From assembly GCA_947246015.1 (NCBI GenBank), contig CAMXQE010000002.1, positions 95,599 to 159,598 of the forward strand: a stretch of DNA of 64,000 bases. The letters run 5' to 3'. This document shows positions 33,404 through 41,509 of this stretch, in pieces. The stretch is from an uncultured Lachnospiraceae bacterium (GTDB lineage Bacteria; Bacillota; Clostridia; Lachnospirales; Lachnospiraceae). A program made the translations under genes and the position numbers. Position 1 is the stretch's first letter, and each line of letters opens with the position of its first letter. The notes below the pieces were generated by a model, which worked only from the letters and a program-made list of their open reading frames with translations, had not been told where the DNA came from and ran no database searches.

Positions 33404-35431
33404 TTAATCAAACTCATAAACACTCCAAAGCGATTTTTGTGAAATCAGTCTGTATCCCGTAAGCTCCGGATTGCTTCCGAGTATCATGTTAAGGCTCTCT
33501 TCCTGCGTATCATAATCCGCCGCATACACAATCACCTTATTGCTGCCGCAGATGACTTCGTCCGTAATCTGCTCCTTATTTCCCTCGCTCACAAAATACA
33601 GTCTGTCATACTCCATCAATTCCTGTGAACGCCACCATACATGATAGGGTGTTGCATCATTATAGAGGACAATCACCGGCATTTTGGCATGTTCTCTCGC
33701 ATATGCCACATCTTCTTTTTCCTCCTCATACAGAAAAATGATTTTGCCGGATATGATTTCGTCCACATCCCCTATCAGAAACAGAAACAGCAGCACTGCT
33801 CCTCCTGCCGCCGACAGCCGTTTCATCCGCAGCACATTTTCCCCGCAGTAAAATCCCGCCAGTTTCTTCCACAATCCATAAACCGCCGTAATCACCAGCA
33901 GCATTATAATTCCGTACACCGGAAGCTGATACCGGTTGGAAGTCTCATATAACAAAAGCGCTGTCTTAGCCACCGTAAAGAAATAACCGCAGACCGCAAA
34001 CAGCAGTATAAAAAATACCGCAGGCCCTTCTTCCTTCCTTTCCGGCATCCGCTTTTCTCCTGCCGGACTATATAGCCCGGAGGACGCGGCAGAATCCTCT
34101 CTCCGTTTCCCCATCCTAAGCTTCAGGAATACCGCTCCGCCCAGCAGGGCAATCAGAAGAAACCATAGCCAGAAGTACCCGTCAAACAGATATTCATTCA
34201 TCAGACCGGCAAAAAATACCAACCGTTCCCCCGTATTCGCCGCATCCAGGAATTCGGAGACAGCTCCTGTACCCCGATACCCCCTGAAAATATGGGAAAG
34301 GCTCGCCGGATAACTGATAACTGCCAGCGCCAGTGATACTCCGCAGGCACATCCGTACTTCACGCACTCCCGGATACGGTTCCGCAGCAGCTCTTTACGC
34401 AGGACATAGCCTTTCTCCTTTTCCATTTCCTTATTCTTTTCTTTTTCTTTATTCGCTTCTTTATTCGCTTCTTTATTCTCTTCTTTTTTCAGTTTCCTTT
34501 TCCCTGCGCAGGGAAGCAAATTCCACAGGCAGAAGCCGGCTGCCATGAAAAACAGAAAAATAATATAATAATACTGGGTCAGGAAGCCCAGATAATTCAC
34601 TGCCATCAGCGGAAGCAGGAAGCTTCTGAATTTCGTATTCTTCCTCATTACCGCACGCACATGCAGACAGGCACACAACAGCACGAACACGGTCAGCCAT
34701 TCATACATCCGTATGAACATAACACCGGAAATAATCACCGGATTGAAACCGTGAACTGCCGCCGTCACAAACGCCAGCCACTTATTCCGTCCCGTTACCA
34801 TATAAGCCAGCCACGAAAGCAGGCCAAAGTTTAGGGCAAACGCCACCAGATTCACGCCAATCCCCATCCATTTGCTGAACACGCCGGGAAAGAGGGAACA
34901 TGCTGTATGCAATATGAAATAAAAAAAGGGCGGATGGACATCCCATGACTGTACCGTTGCGACCAGGCCGTAGCGGAATCCCTCTCCTGGCAGAACTACA
35001 AACTCATTGCGGAAAGAATCCCTGTCCACCCACTCTCTGTCCGGTTCATACAGCCCGGCCGTACGGTTCGTGGAATAAAAAGAATAGTACTCATCCTCAT
35101 GAAACCCCGTCTTCTTACTGCCGTAATAAATCATGAGCAGAATCTGCACGACAAGGAGCAGGACAAATGCCGCCGTCCACATCCATCTGCCGCTTCCTTC
35201 CGTCCTTGTTCCGCCATTTCTGCCTATTGTATTCCTCACAGATAAATGCCCGCTCATATCCCTTTTATCTGTATTATTTTTATCCATATTTCTTTTATCT
35301 GCATCTCTTTTATCTGTATTTCTTTTATCTGCATCTCTTTTATTGGCATTTCTTTTATCTGTATTTCTTTTATCTGTATTTCCGTTGCCCTTACCTGTTC
35401 TCTCTGTTTTTCCCATTTCCCTGTCTCTCAC
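33404..35431 (-). CDS. GT-C family membrane glycosyltransferase (PMT/GT39/ArnT-like) with repeat-bearing N-terminus
   Basis: 675 residues. A highly charged N-terminal tail of about 70 residues is made mainly of five-residue repeats (NTDKR/DADKR). Then come about 11 membrane helices. The first outer loop has GFHEDEYYSFYS and a later part DVHPPFFYFILH, matching the Asp/Glu and HPP motifs of GT39/GT83 proteins that use polyprenyl-phosphate sugars on the outer face. A second lysine/glutamate-rich loop carries 12-bp repeats. The GTG start overlaps the stop of the upstream GT2 (GTGA); ATG 35416 is an alternative. Sugar and acceptor unknown. Confidence 0.75.
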   Translation of the reverse strand: MRDREMGKTERTGKGNGNTDKRNTDKRNANKRDADKRNTDKRDADKRNMDKNNTDKRDMSGHLSVRNTIGRNGGTRTEGSGRWMWTAAFVLLLVVQILLMIYYGSKKTGFHEDEYYSFYSTNRTAGLYEPDREWVDRDSFRNEFVVLPGEGFRYGLVATVQSWDVHPPFFYFILHTACSLFPGVFSKWMGIGVNLVAFALNFGLLSWLAYMVTGRNKWLAFVTAAVHGFNPVIISGVMFIRMYEWLTVFVLLCACLHVRAVMRKNTKFRSFLLPLMAVNYLGFLTQYYYIIFLFFMAAGFCLWNLLPCAGKRKLKKEENKEANKEANKEKEKNKEMEKEKGYVLRKELLRNRIRECVKYGCACGVSLALAVISYPASLSHIFRGYRGTGAVSEFLDAANTGERLVFFAGLMNEYLFDGYFWLWFLLIALLGGAVFLKLRMGKRREDSAASSGLYSPAGEKRMPERKEEGPAVFFILLFAVCGYFFTVAKTALLLYETSNRYQLPVYGIIMLLVITAVYGLWKKLAGFYCGENVLRMKRLSAAGGAVLLFLFLIGDVDEIISGKIIFLYEEEKEDVAYAREHAKMPVIVLYNDATPYHVWWRSQELMEYDRLYFVSEGNKEQITDEVICGSNKVIVYAADYDTQEESLNMILGSNPELTGYRLISQKSLWSVYEFD
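34448..34483 (-). repeat. 12-bp tandem repeat, three copies (KEAN units)
   Basis: Three 12-bp units (plus strand tttattcgcttc) in a cytosolic-looking loop of the GT-C gene. Confidence 0.8.
35261..35380 (-). repeat. 15-bp tandem repeat, eight copies (NTDKR/DADKR units)
   Basis: Eight consecutive 15-bp units with consensus tcttttatctgtatt (plus strand) encode the hydrophilic N-terminal tail of the GT-C protein. Unit variants alternate between two sub-types, suggesting 30-bp higher-order duplication. Confidence 0.92.
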
Positions 35432-36450
35432 CCTGTTGATGCCTTACGGCGCATCTTCCATCCGTGTACCTGCCGGACCGTTTTCGGGGCAGCGGTCAGC
35501 AGCAGAAGGTATATCTTATGCTTCCGGCCTAAATAACGGTTCCTTACCGTATCCCCCACATGCCTGCGCAGATACTTTTTCACGGAAACATAGAACCCGT
35601 CATCAGAAACCATTTTTCCCACCGGAATATGCAGCATGAAATCCAGCCGCTGATACAGCCCGAACCGCACAGCCTCCTCCCGCAAAGCAGGATACTTCTT
35701 TTCCACCACCTGCTCCACCATATCCGCATTGTTGACAATATCCACAAAAACCCGTGAAAATTCATCTTTTGACTTTTTCCTCGTATTGCTTCCTGTCCGG
35801 TAAAACACATGATAATACTGCTCCGGCAGAACCGCAATTCCGTCAATCTCCGCCAGCATTTCTACCAGCAGATGAAAATCCTCGTTCAAAACCCCTTCCG
35901 GAAAACAGTGTTTCTCAAAAAGCGCCCGGTCGGTCAGCTTCGTGCAGTAAGAACAATCCCCCCGGTGCAGTAAAAGTTCCCGCAGAAACGTTTCCGACGG
36001 ACAGACATAAGCTTTCTCCGGCGGCGTACAGACATCGGGAAGCCTGTTTCCCCGTTCGTCCATCTCATCCCGCGAAATCTGGGCCATGCGCACCTTATCC
36101 CGCCGAATGCTTTCCATCAGCCTTCCATACATCTGCGGTTCGATAAAATCATCGCTGTCCACAAACCCGATATACCGGCCCCGTGCCTTACGGATTCCAA
36201 GATTTCTCGCAGAGGAAGAGCCACCGTTGAGCTTATGGAACACCCTTATCCGCTCATCCGTCTCCGCCAGCTCATCTACCAGCTTTTCCGTCCCGTCATC
36301 GGAGCCGTCATCCACCAACAGAATTTCCAGGTTGGAATATGTCTGGCTCCGAATAGACTCCACGCATCTTGGCAGGCAGTCCATAATATTATAAACAGGT
36401 ACAACGATACTTATCATCTCCTGCATTTCTTCACGGTTCATCTTTTTCAT
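35428..36450 (-). CDS. Glycosyltransferase family 2
   Basis: 340 residues. GT-A domain: ISIVVPVYNIMDCLPRCV, LVDDGSDDGTE, NGGSSSARNLGIRKARG and IGFVDSDDFIEP. The C-terminal half is helical and basic, without obvious membrane helices. The start was set at ATG 36450 with GGGG 7 nt upstream; the frame stays open further upstream but runs through a hairpin and into the end of the GH20 gene. Its stop overlaps the start of the GT-C gene. Specificity unknown. Confidence 0.83.
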   Translation of the reverse strand: MKKMNREEMQEMISIVVPVYNIMDCLPRCVESIRSQTYSNLEILLVDDGSDDGTEKLVDELAETDERIRVFHKLNGGSSSARNLGIRKARGRYIGFVDSDDFIEPQMYGRLMESIRRDKVRMAQISRDEMDERGNRLPDVCTPPEKAYVCPSETFLRELLLHRGDCSYCTKLTDRALFEKHCFPEGVLNEDFHLLVEMLAEIDGIAVLPEQYYHVFYRTGSNTRKKSKDEFSRVFVDIVNNADMVEQVVEKKYPALREEAVRFGLYQRLDFMLHIPVGKMVSDDGFYVSVKKYLRRHVGDTVRNRYLGRKHKIYLLLLTAAPKTVRQVHGWKMRRKASTG

Positions 36451-36464
36451 TTTTATACCCCATG

Positions 36465-36480
36465 TCCGCACTGGCGGACT
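36465..36480 (-). promoter_or_regulatory. Perfect 6-bp stem-loop just upstream of the GT2 ribosome binding site
   Basis: GTCCGC and GCGGAC arms with a 4-nt loop, ending 14 nt before the GT2 start and lying between the GH20 stop and the GT2 RBS. No T-run follows. It could trim or protect the mRNA, or affect translation. Confidence 0.4.
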
Positions 36481-36518
36481 TAAATTCAATAGTTGAAAGT
36501 GTTTTTCTTTCAACCTTC

Positions 36519-38396
36519 TTACTTCCCCCGCAGACAATCCGCATACCAGAATACAATTTCCGCAATATGGTGAAGGTCGCCTTCCCTTCCTATGCTGCGC
36601 CACTGCTTTTTATAGGCCATAAACCAGCGCTCCAGGCGGCCTGCCAGACAAAAGGCAGCTTCCTTTTCCCCTGTTTCCTGTCTGCCCTCCTGCTTTCCCG
36701 TATCTTTCTCTTTCCGCAGCATCATAGCTCCCACTTCATTCCATATCCGCATTGCCTCTCCTGCCAGTTCCAATAATGCCGTCAACTCCTTCGACCGGGC
36801 ATCCAGGGATACCGCAATCCGTTTCACTTCCCTGACAAGTTCCCGCAGTTCCTTCTCCGCCTTATCTGCATTTGCAGCAGCATCCTCCAACATCGCCTGC
36901 AGCAAAGCCCTGTCGCTTTCCTTCCCACGTCCAAGCGCATGTTTCTCATAATAAATATCTGCGCCCCACCAGCCAAACAGTGACTGCTTTGCCATTTCCG
37001 CCATAAGCCCGGCTATCTTCTCTGTAGTATCCCCGTATTCGAGCAGCGATATCTGCCGGTTGATTTTCTCAAACCCTGTCTCCGAATGGTTCCATGAAAA
37101 TGCTGCCCCGTATATCATTCCCGGTACGGAAAATTCCGGATGGTTCACGTGCCCGAAATCCCCCCAGTCGGTATTCAAAATTCCTTCTGCATGGTATTTC
37201 CGCCCATATCCGCACATCTTCGTAATATTAAGATATGAATCTTCCAGCCGGTTCATCCACTGGTTCCAGCCGCTCACGCCCGGGCACAGATACTGCACGG
37301 TGCCCGCCTGTGCCATGGCACGGCATTCATCTTCCGTCTGTTCCGGCTCATATCCCCATGTAAGGCACAAAGTTTCTTTCGGAAGCAGGGAAATCAGCTC
37401 CGGTTCCCGGCAGATAATATCCCCGAAAAACATCGGCTGTTTTCCGCATTCCACCAAAAATTCACATAATTCCTTTACATAATTGATATACAGTTTTCCG
37501 CTTCCGATTTTTTCTGCCGTTTCTTTCGACTTTTCACAGCCCAGGTCAAATGTCTCATCCGCGCAGATATTGAATTTACCGGAAGTAAACAATGCCCCGT
37601 ACTCGGCAATCATTCCCTTTACCAGCGGCAGCGCCCTCTCATCCGTTGGATTGATGGTATGATGACACATCCTGTCTTCAAACGAAAAGGGCCGTTTCCA
37701 TGAATCGCTCCGCTCGCAGAGTTCTCCGCAGCTGCGCGTGGAAAGCAGCGTATATAAATGCCCGAAACTTGCCAGCGCCGGTATCAGTTCAATATGCCGT
37801 TTCCGGCAGTACCCGTCCAATTCCATAATCTCCTCTGCAGTCAGCGGCGTCTCATCCCGCCACATTTCCGTAAGATTGCGGAACAGATATGTGTGTTCCA
37901 CATAAAGCTGGAATTGATTGATTTTATAACGGCTAAGCCTGTCCACGACCTTTTTCAGATAAGGAAGCGTCAACACCCTTCCCCTCGTTTCATCCAAAAA
38001 ATATCCCCGGTGTTTGATATCAGGAGCATCCTCTATCTCCATGCACTCCAAAAGCCCGCCGCACTGGGCAATGACCTGACACAAAGTCTGCACGCCATAG
38101 AGTACCGCCGCCCCGTCACCGCCCGAAATTACAATACCGTCTTCCCCTATCTGCATCCGGTATTCCTGCGGTGAAAGTTCCTGCGACACAGTCAGAAACA
38201 TACAGTTACTATGCCTTATTCCCTTTATGACTGCGCACTCCATGCCGATGCTGTTCCGGATGCCCTCCTGCAAAACAGAAGCATAAACCGTCCCGTCTTC
38301 CTGCATCTTTCCATCGATTACTATCACACTGTCCCATGTAATTTCATAAACTCCCTGTTTCTGTTCCACCTTTTTAGGTTCTGGCAGTAAATACAT
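36519..38396 (-). CDS. Glycoside hydrolase family 20, cytosolic beta-N-acetylhexosaminidase-like
   Basis: 625 residues, no signal peptide. An N-terminal GH20b-like domain (about 1-115) precedes the GH20 barrel: HRGYFLDETRGR, RYKINQFQLYVEHTY, IPALASFGH, HTINPTDE, and the catalytic Asp-Glu pair in CADETFDLG near residue 290. The C-terminal 120 residues are helical. The start was set at ATG 38396 with GGAGG 6 nt upstream. Family members remove terminal GlcNAc or GalNAc. A cytosolic copy in a biosynthetic locus may recycle or edit glycan fragments, perhaps with the ABC transporter upstream (inference). Confidence 0.85.
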   Translation of the reverse strand: MYLLPEPKKVEQKQGVYEITWDSVIVIDGKMQEDGTVYASVLQEGIRNSIGMECAVIKGIRHSNCMFLTVSQELSPQEYRMQIGEDGIVISGGDGAAVLYGVQTLCQVIAQCGGLLECMEIEDAPDIKHRGYFLDETRGRVLTLPYLKKVVDRLSRYKINQFQLYVEHTYLFRNLTEMWRDETPLTAEEIMELDGYCRKRHIELIPALASFGHLYTLLSTRSCGELCERSDSWKRPFSFEDRMCHHTINPTDERALPLVKGMIAEYGALFTSGKFNICADETFDLGCEKSKETAEKIGSGKLYINYVKELCEFLVECGKQPMFFGDIICREPELISLLPKETLCLTWGYEPEQTEDECRAMAQAGTVQYLCPGVSGWNQWMNRLEDSYLNITKMCGYGRKYHAEGILNTDWGDFGHVNHPEFSVPGMIYGAAFSWNHSETGFEKINRQISLLEYGDTTEKIAGLMAEMAKQSLFGWWGADIYYEKHALGRGKESDRALLQAMLEDAAANADKAEKELRELVREVKRIAVSLDARSKELTALLELAGEAMRIWNEVGAMMLRKEKDTGKQEGRQETGEKEAAFCLAGRLERWFMAYKKQWRSIGREGDLHHIAEIVFWYADCLRGK

Positions 38397-38503
38397 ATCA
38401 TTCCTCCAACTCTTTTTCCATGCTGTACTCCGGCCCTCTGCCATACAGCGCTGTATCAGCCTCTTACATAACCGCCCTGCCCGTCCGGACGTTTACCCTC
38501 TGC

Positions 38504-38548
38504 CTGTAACGCCTATACCTGTAATGCCTATACCTGCAACGCCCGCAT
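38504..38548 (-). repeat. 15-bp tandem repeat duplicating a stop codon
   Basis: Three units (plus strand ctgtaacgcctatac type). The first unit met by the ribosome encodes the last codons of the ABC exporter (ALQV-stop). The next two lie after the stop and repeat the same codons including TAG, a recent-looking duplication. Confidence 0.85.
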
Positions 38549-40345
38549 CTTATAAAACTCTCCCTGTTTTGCCATCAGTTCATCATAACTACCGAATTCC
38601 AGCAGCCCGCCCTCTCCCACAACTGCTATTTTATCCGCATTGCGTATGGTGGAAAGGCGGTGCGCCACAATCAGAGTGGTTCGGTCTTTCACTAACCGCT
38701 CCACACTGTCCTGAATCTTTTTCTCGGATATGGTATCCAACGCCGAGGTGGCCTCATCCAAAATCAGGATTTTCGGGTCACGCACAAACGCCCTGGCTAT
38801 GGAAATCCTCTGACGCTGCCCGCCGGAAAGGTTCGCCCCATGCTCCGTCACTTTCGTTTCCACACCGTCCGGAAGGGAATCAATAAATTCTTCCAGATTC
38901 GCCGCCTTTATAATCTCCTGCAACGTATCCCCACCAATATCCGGCGCTCCGTACGTAATATTCTCCCGAATCGTACCCGTAAATAAAATAGGTGTCTGCG
39001 GCACCACCGCAATATGTTGCCGGTAACTCCTTAAATCAAAGGTATTAATATCCCTTCCGTCTATCAGAATCTGACCGGAATTAGCCTTCAGAAAACCGAT
39101 TACCAGATTCAGCACCGTGGTTTTCCCGGCTCCCGAAGCGCCTACAAACGCGATTGTCTCTCCCGCTTTTACGGAAAAATCCATATGGCGGATGACCGGA
39201 TGGTCCGCATTTTTAAACCGGAAGCAGACATCCCGGAATTCAATATTCCCTTTTACTTCTTTTATTTTCTGCTTATTTCCCGTTTCTTCCACATCGGCGC
39301 ACAACAGGATATCTCCTACGGAATTTACCGATTCCAACCCTTTCGCAATCACGGGAAGCAGGCCGATGATGTTGCTCACCTGATTGACAATAGTAGAAAA
39401 ATATGTCTGATACATCACCACATCGCCGGGCAGAATCGTCCCCCTTGCTGCCAGATACCCGGTAAAAGCAAGACAGATGACCTGAAAACTCTGAAACGCC
39501 ACCCAGCTGATGGAACCGAAATAAGACTGAATCATATCCAGCCTGAAACCTCTCTGTGCTACATTTTTCAACTGTTCATCCAGCCGCGCCGTCTCCGTAT
39601 CCTCCAGGGCATGTGCCCTCGTTACGGGAATCAGCTCCACCATTTCCATTACCTTAACGGAAGTTTCCTCCATCTCTTTACGGAAATCCCGGTTCCTTGC
39701 ATTGATGCTTTTCTTAAACAGGTTCCGAATCAGCACCGCTACGGGAATCGTGGCAAGGAAAAACCAAAAGACCGTCAGTGAAGAACCGAGCACCACGCCG
39801 AAGGACACAATAATATTTAAAATAATGCTCAATACCGATATGAATATCTGCGAGGAAAGCGTCTCTATCTGTTCCACGTCACGCATAATCTTGGACTGCA
39901 GACGCCCCGACTGCATTTCATTATGGTACGTAATGGAAAGCTGCTGGAGCTTGCGCACCATGGCACTCCGCAGACGGCATTCCACATTTCGGATTACCTT
40001 GGAATAGCAGTACACATGGAAATAATTGGTGGGCACATTCTGCACAATCAGCACAATCATTACCCCTGCATTAAGGCAGATACTGCGCAGCGCATCCCCA
40101 TCCGGATTCGTGGCAATGTTAATGATATTCGCCGTTACGATAGGAAGCACCCATACGGGCGAATGCTTGATGGCAAAAAAAAGCACTGAAAGGAACAGTT
40201 TAAAATACTGTCCCTTATAAATTCCTATTAAAATCTTTAAACTGTTATTTTCATTCCTTTTAAAGCTCTCTACCAGAACATCCTCGTCAATGTCCTTCTC
40301 CGTTGTGAGTTTTTCACGGAAAATATGTTCTTCCTGTCCTGACAT
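38528..40345 (-). CDS. ABC exporter, fused membrane and ATPase domains (MsbA-like)
   Basis: 605 residues. Cytosolic N-terminal tail of about 45 residues, six-helix transmembrane domain (about 45-320), then ATPase: Walker A GASGAGKTT, Q-loop region AVVPQTPILFTGTIRENI, signature LSGGQRQRISIARA, Walker B ILILDEATSALD, H-loop VAHR. The family exports lipids, lipid-linked glycans, peptides or drugs as homodimers. GGAGGTAATCAT before the ATG is an excellent RBS. It is less PglK-like than the protein at 19494; position in the glycan locus suggests a glycolipid substrate, but this is not shown. Confidence 0.8.
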   Translation of the reverse strand: MSGQEEHIFREKLTTEKDIDEDVLVESFKRNENNSLKILIGIYKGQYFKLFLSVLFFAIKHSPVWVLPIVTANIINIATNPDGDALRSICLNAGVMIVLIVQNVPTNYFHVYCYSKVIRNVECRLRSAMVRKLQQLSITYHNEMQSGRLQSKIMRDVEQIETLSSQIFISVLSIILNIIVSFGVVLGSSLTVFWFFLATIPVAVLIRNLFKKSINARNRDFRKEMEETSVKVMEMVELIPVTRAHALEDTETARLDEQLKNVAQRGFRLDMIQSYFGSISWVAFQSFQVICLAFTGYLAARGTILPGDVVMYQTYFSTIVNQVSNIIGLLPVIAKGLESVNSVGDILLCADVEETGNKQKIKEVKGNIEFRDVCFRFKNADHPVIRHMDFSVKAGETIAFVGASGAGKTTVLNLVIGFLKANSGQILIDGRDINTFDLRSYRQHIAVVPQTPILFTGTIRENITYGAPDIGGDTLQEIIKAANLEEFIDSLPDGVETKVTEHGANLSGGQRQRISIARAFVRDPKILILDEATSALDTISEKKIQDSVERLVKDRTTLIVAHRLSTIRNADKIAVVGEGGLLEFGSYDELMAKQGEFYKMRALQV

Positions 40346-40725
40346 ATGATTACCTCCGCCTTTGCACCGGTTATCCGGTAAAATGTTCCTTTGCAAAATT
40401 GTTCAATGCCATCATTCTACCATAATCATACACACAATTCCATCAAATTCTGATGAAACTCAGGTTAAACTTATAAACTGTTATGCGGCACAGATTGGGC
40501 AAAAAATCTTTAGCCGCAACCGGAGGCTGCGAAAAAGGACTTTCATGTTGGTGGTGTATCTCTTAAACCTGGCGAGTGAAAACGACATAGATGAGGACGT
40601 GCTTTGGCTTCACTATGGAGCCGTTCATGGAGAAATCCTGTCGATTGACGGATATGAAGAAGATGTTACCAAAAAGTTTCCGACTTTCTGAAGGATACTA
40701 ACATAAATTCTATACCATAACAAAA
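40346..40725. other. 380-bp gap between the ABC exporter and the HNH gene
   Basis: AT-rich. It holds a possible weak minus-strand promoter for the ABC exporter: TAGAAT (40414-40419) preceded by TGG, with only a poor -35. On the plus strand it holds a 48-codon open frame (40545-40691). No T-run terminator was found after the HNH gene. Confidence 0.4.
40545..40691 (+). pseudogene. Small plus-strand ORF, probable remnant of an accessory gene
   Basis: 48 codons, start MLVVYLLNL, with AAAGGA 6 nt upstream. It continues with a highly acidic, protein-like sequence (NDIDEDVLWLHYGAVHGE) ending KKFPTF. The amino acid use looks coding, but I recognise no family. The orientation is opposite to all neighbours, and it abuts the Septu-like pair, so it may be what is left of a gene carried with that insertion. 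Confidence 0.35.
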
Positions 40726-41505
40726 TCACTTTTCAAGTTTTTTATACTTCCGCTTATAAAAATATAATCTCACTCCTATATATGGCTCTGCCATCGCATC
40801 CCCCTGTAATTGTTTCTCTAAAAAATTGATTTTTTCTTTTAAAAAACTTTTTGTCAGGCATTTCTTCTCATCCCATCGTTCAAACTGAGTACAGACACTC
40901 TGATAAATGCTTCTCCGACTTGCAACTAACTTTGAGGCCGTATCGAAAACTACTTTTCCTTCTGCATCTTTTTTTCCATTTAAAACAAGTACTTCATCTA
41001 AGTCTTTCTGCATATCAGTTACCAGTTTGGAATCAAGCCCTTTATCCCCACGCACAAATATCTCTCCGTTTCTTCTGTATCCTATCGCTTCCATCTGTCT
41101 TTTATTCCACGGATTAATGGTAAGCTTCCGTTCATTTCTAGCCGCATCACAACATAAAATATGAGGTTTCTCATCCTTATCTTTCTCACCGCCATAACAA
41201 ACCCCCATATAATTCTGATAGTCCAATGCCCGCTCTTTATCTTCCGACAATGCCTTATAATGTTCTATTTTCATAGAATCATATTGTGGAGCTATCTTTC
41301 TCATACAATATGCACACAAACCATGCTGTTCTTTATATAAAGCTTCCCTTATTTCGTTTTTCGGCATTTTTTCAAATAAACTACGGAGCTGTTTCGTATC
41401 TTCAGGCAAACAGATAGCCGAATAACCACTATCTGGTGTATTTATAATTTCCGCTGTCTTTCTTTTTACTATATCAGGAGTTCTTCTTTTGTGGATATAA
41501 AGCAT
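40726..41505 (-). CDS. HNH endonuclease, PtuB-like (Septu-type defence effector)
   Basis: 259 residues. HNH/zinc motif: C64-x2-C67 in HGLCAYCMRK, IEHY with H82, then CCDAARN and LTINPWNK. This is the pattern of PtuB proteins and the retron-associated HNH family. AT-rich compared with the glycan genes. It lies 4 nt after the stop of the ATPase gene, the usual ptuA-ptuB order. In Septu systems the ATPase and HNH nuclease form a complex that degrades DNA upon phage infection. No reverse transcriptase gene is nearby, so a retron setting is unlikely. Confidence 0.8.
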   Translation of the reverse strand: MLYIHKRRTPDIVKRKTAEIINTPDSGYSAICLPEDTKQLRSLFEKMPKNEIREALYKEQHGLCAYCMRKIAPQYDSMKIEHYKALSEDKERALDYQNYMGVCYGGEKDKDEKPHILCCDAARNERKLTINPWNKRQMEAIGYRRNGEIFVRGDKGLDSKLVTDMQKDLDEVLVLNGKKDAEGKVVFDTASKLVASRRSIYQSVCTQFERWDEKKCLTKSFLKEKINFLEKQLQGDAMAEPYIGVRLYFYKRKYKKLEK

Positions 41506-41509
41506 CCTT

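Noticed and set aside
35261..35380. Possible CRISPR array
   Set aside because: The units are contiguous 15-mers without spacers, lie inside a reading frame, and no cas genes are present.
36451..36603. Longer N-terminus for the GT2 gene
   Set aside because: The upstream in-frame codons run through a stem-loop and into the 3' end of the GH20 gene, have no GT2 similarity, and ATG 36450 has a suitable RBS.
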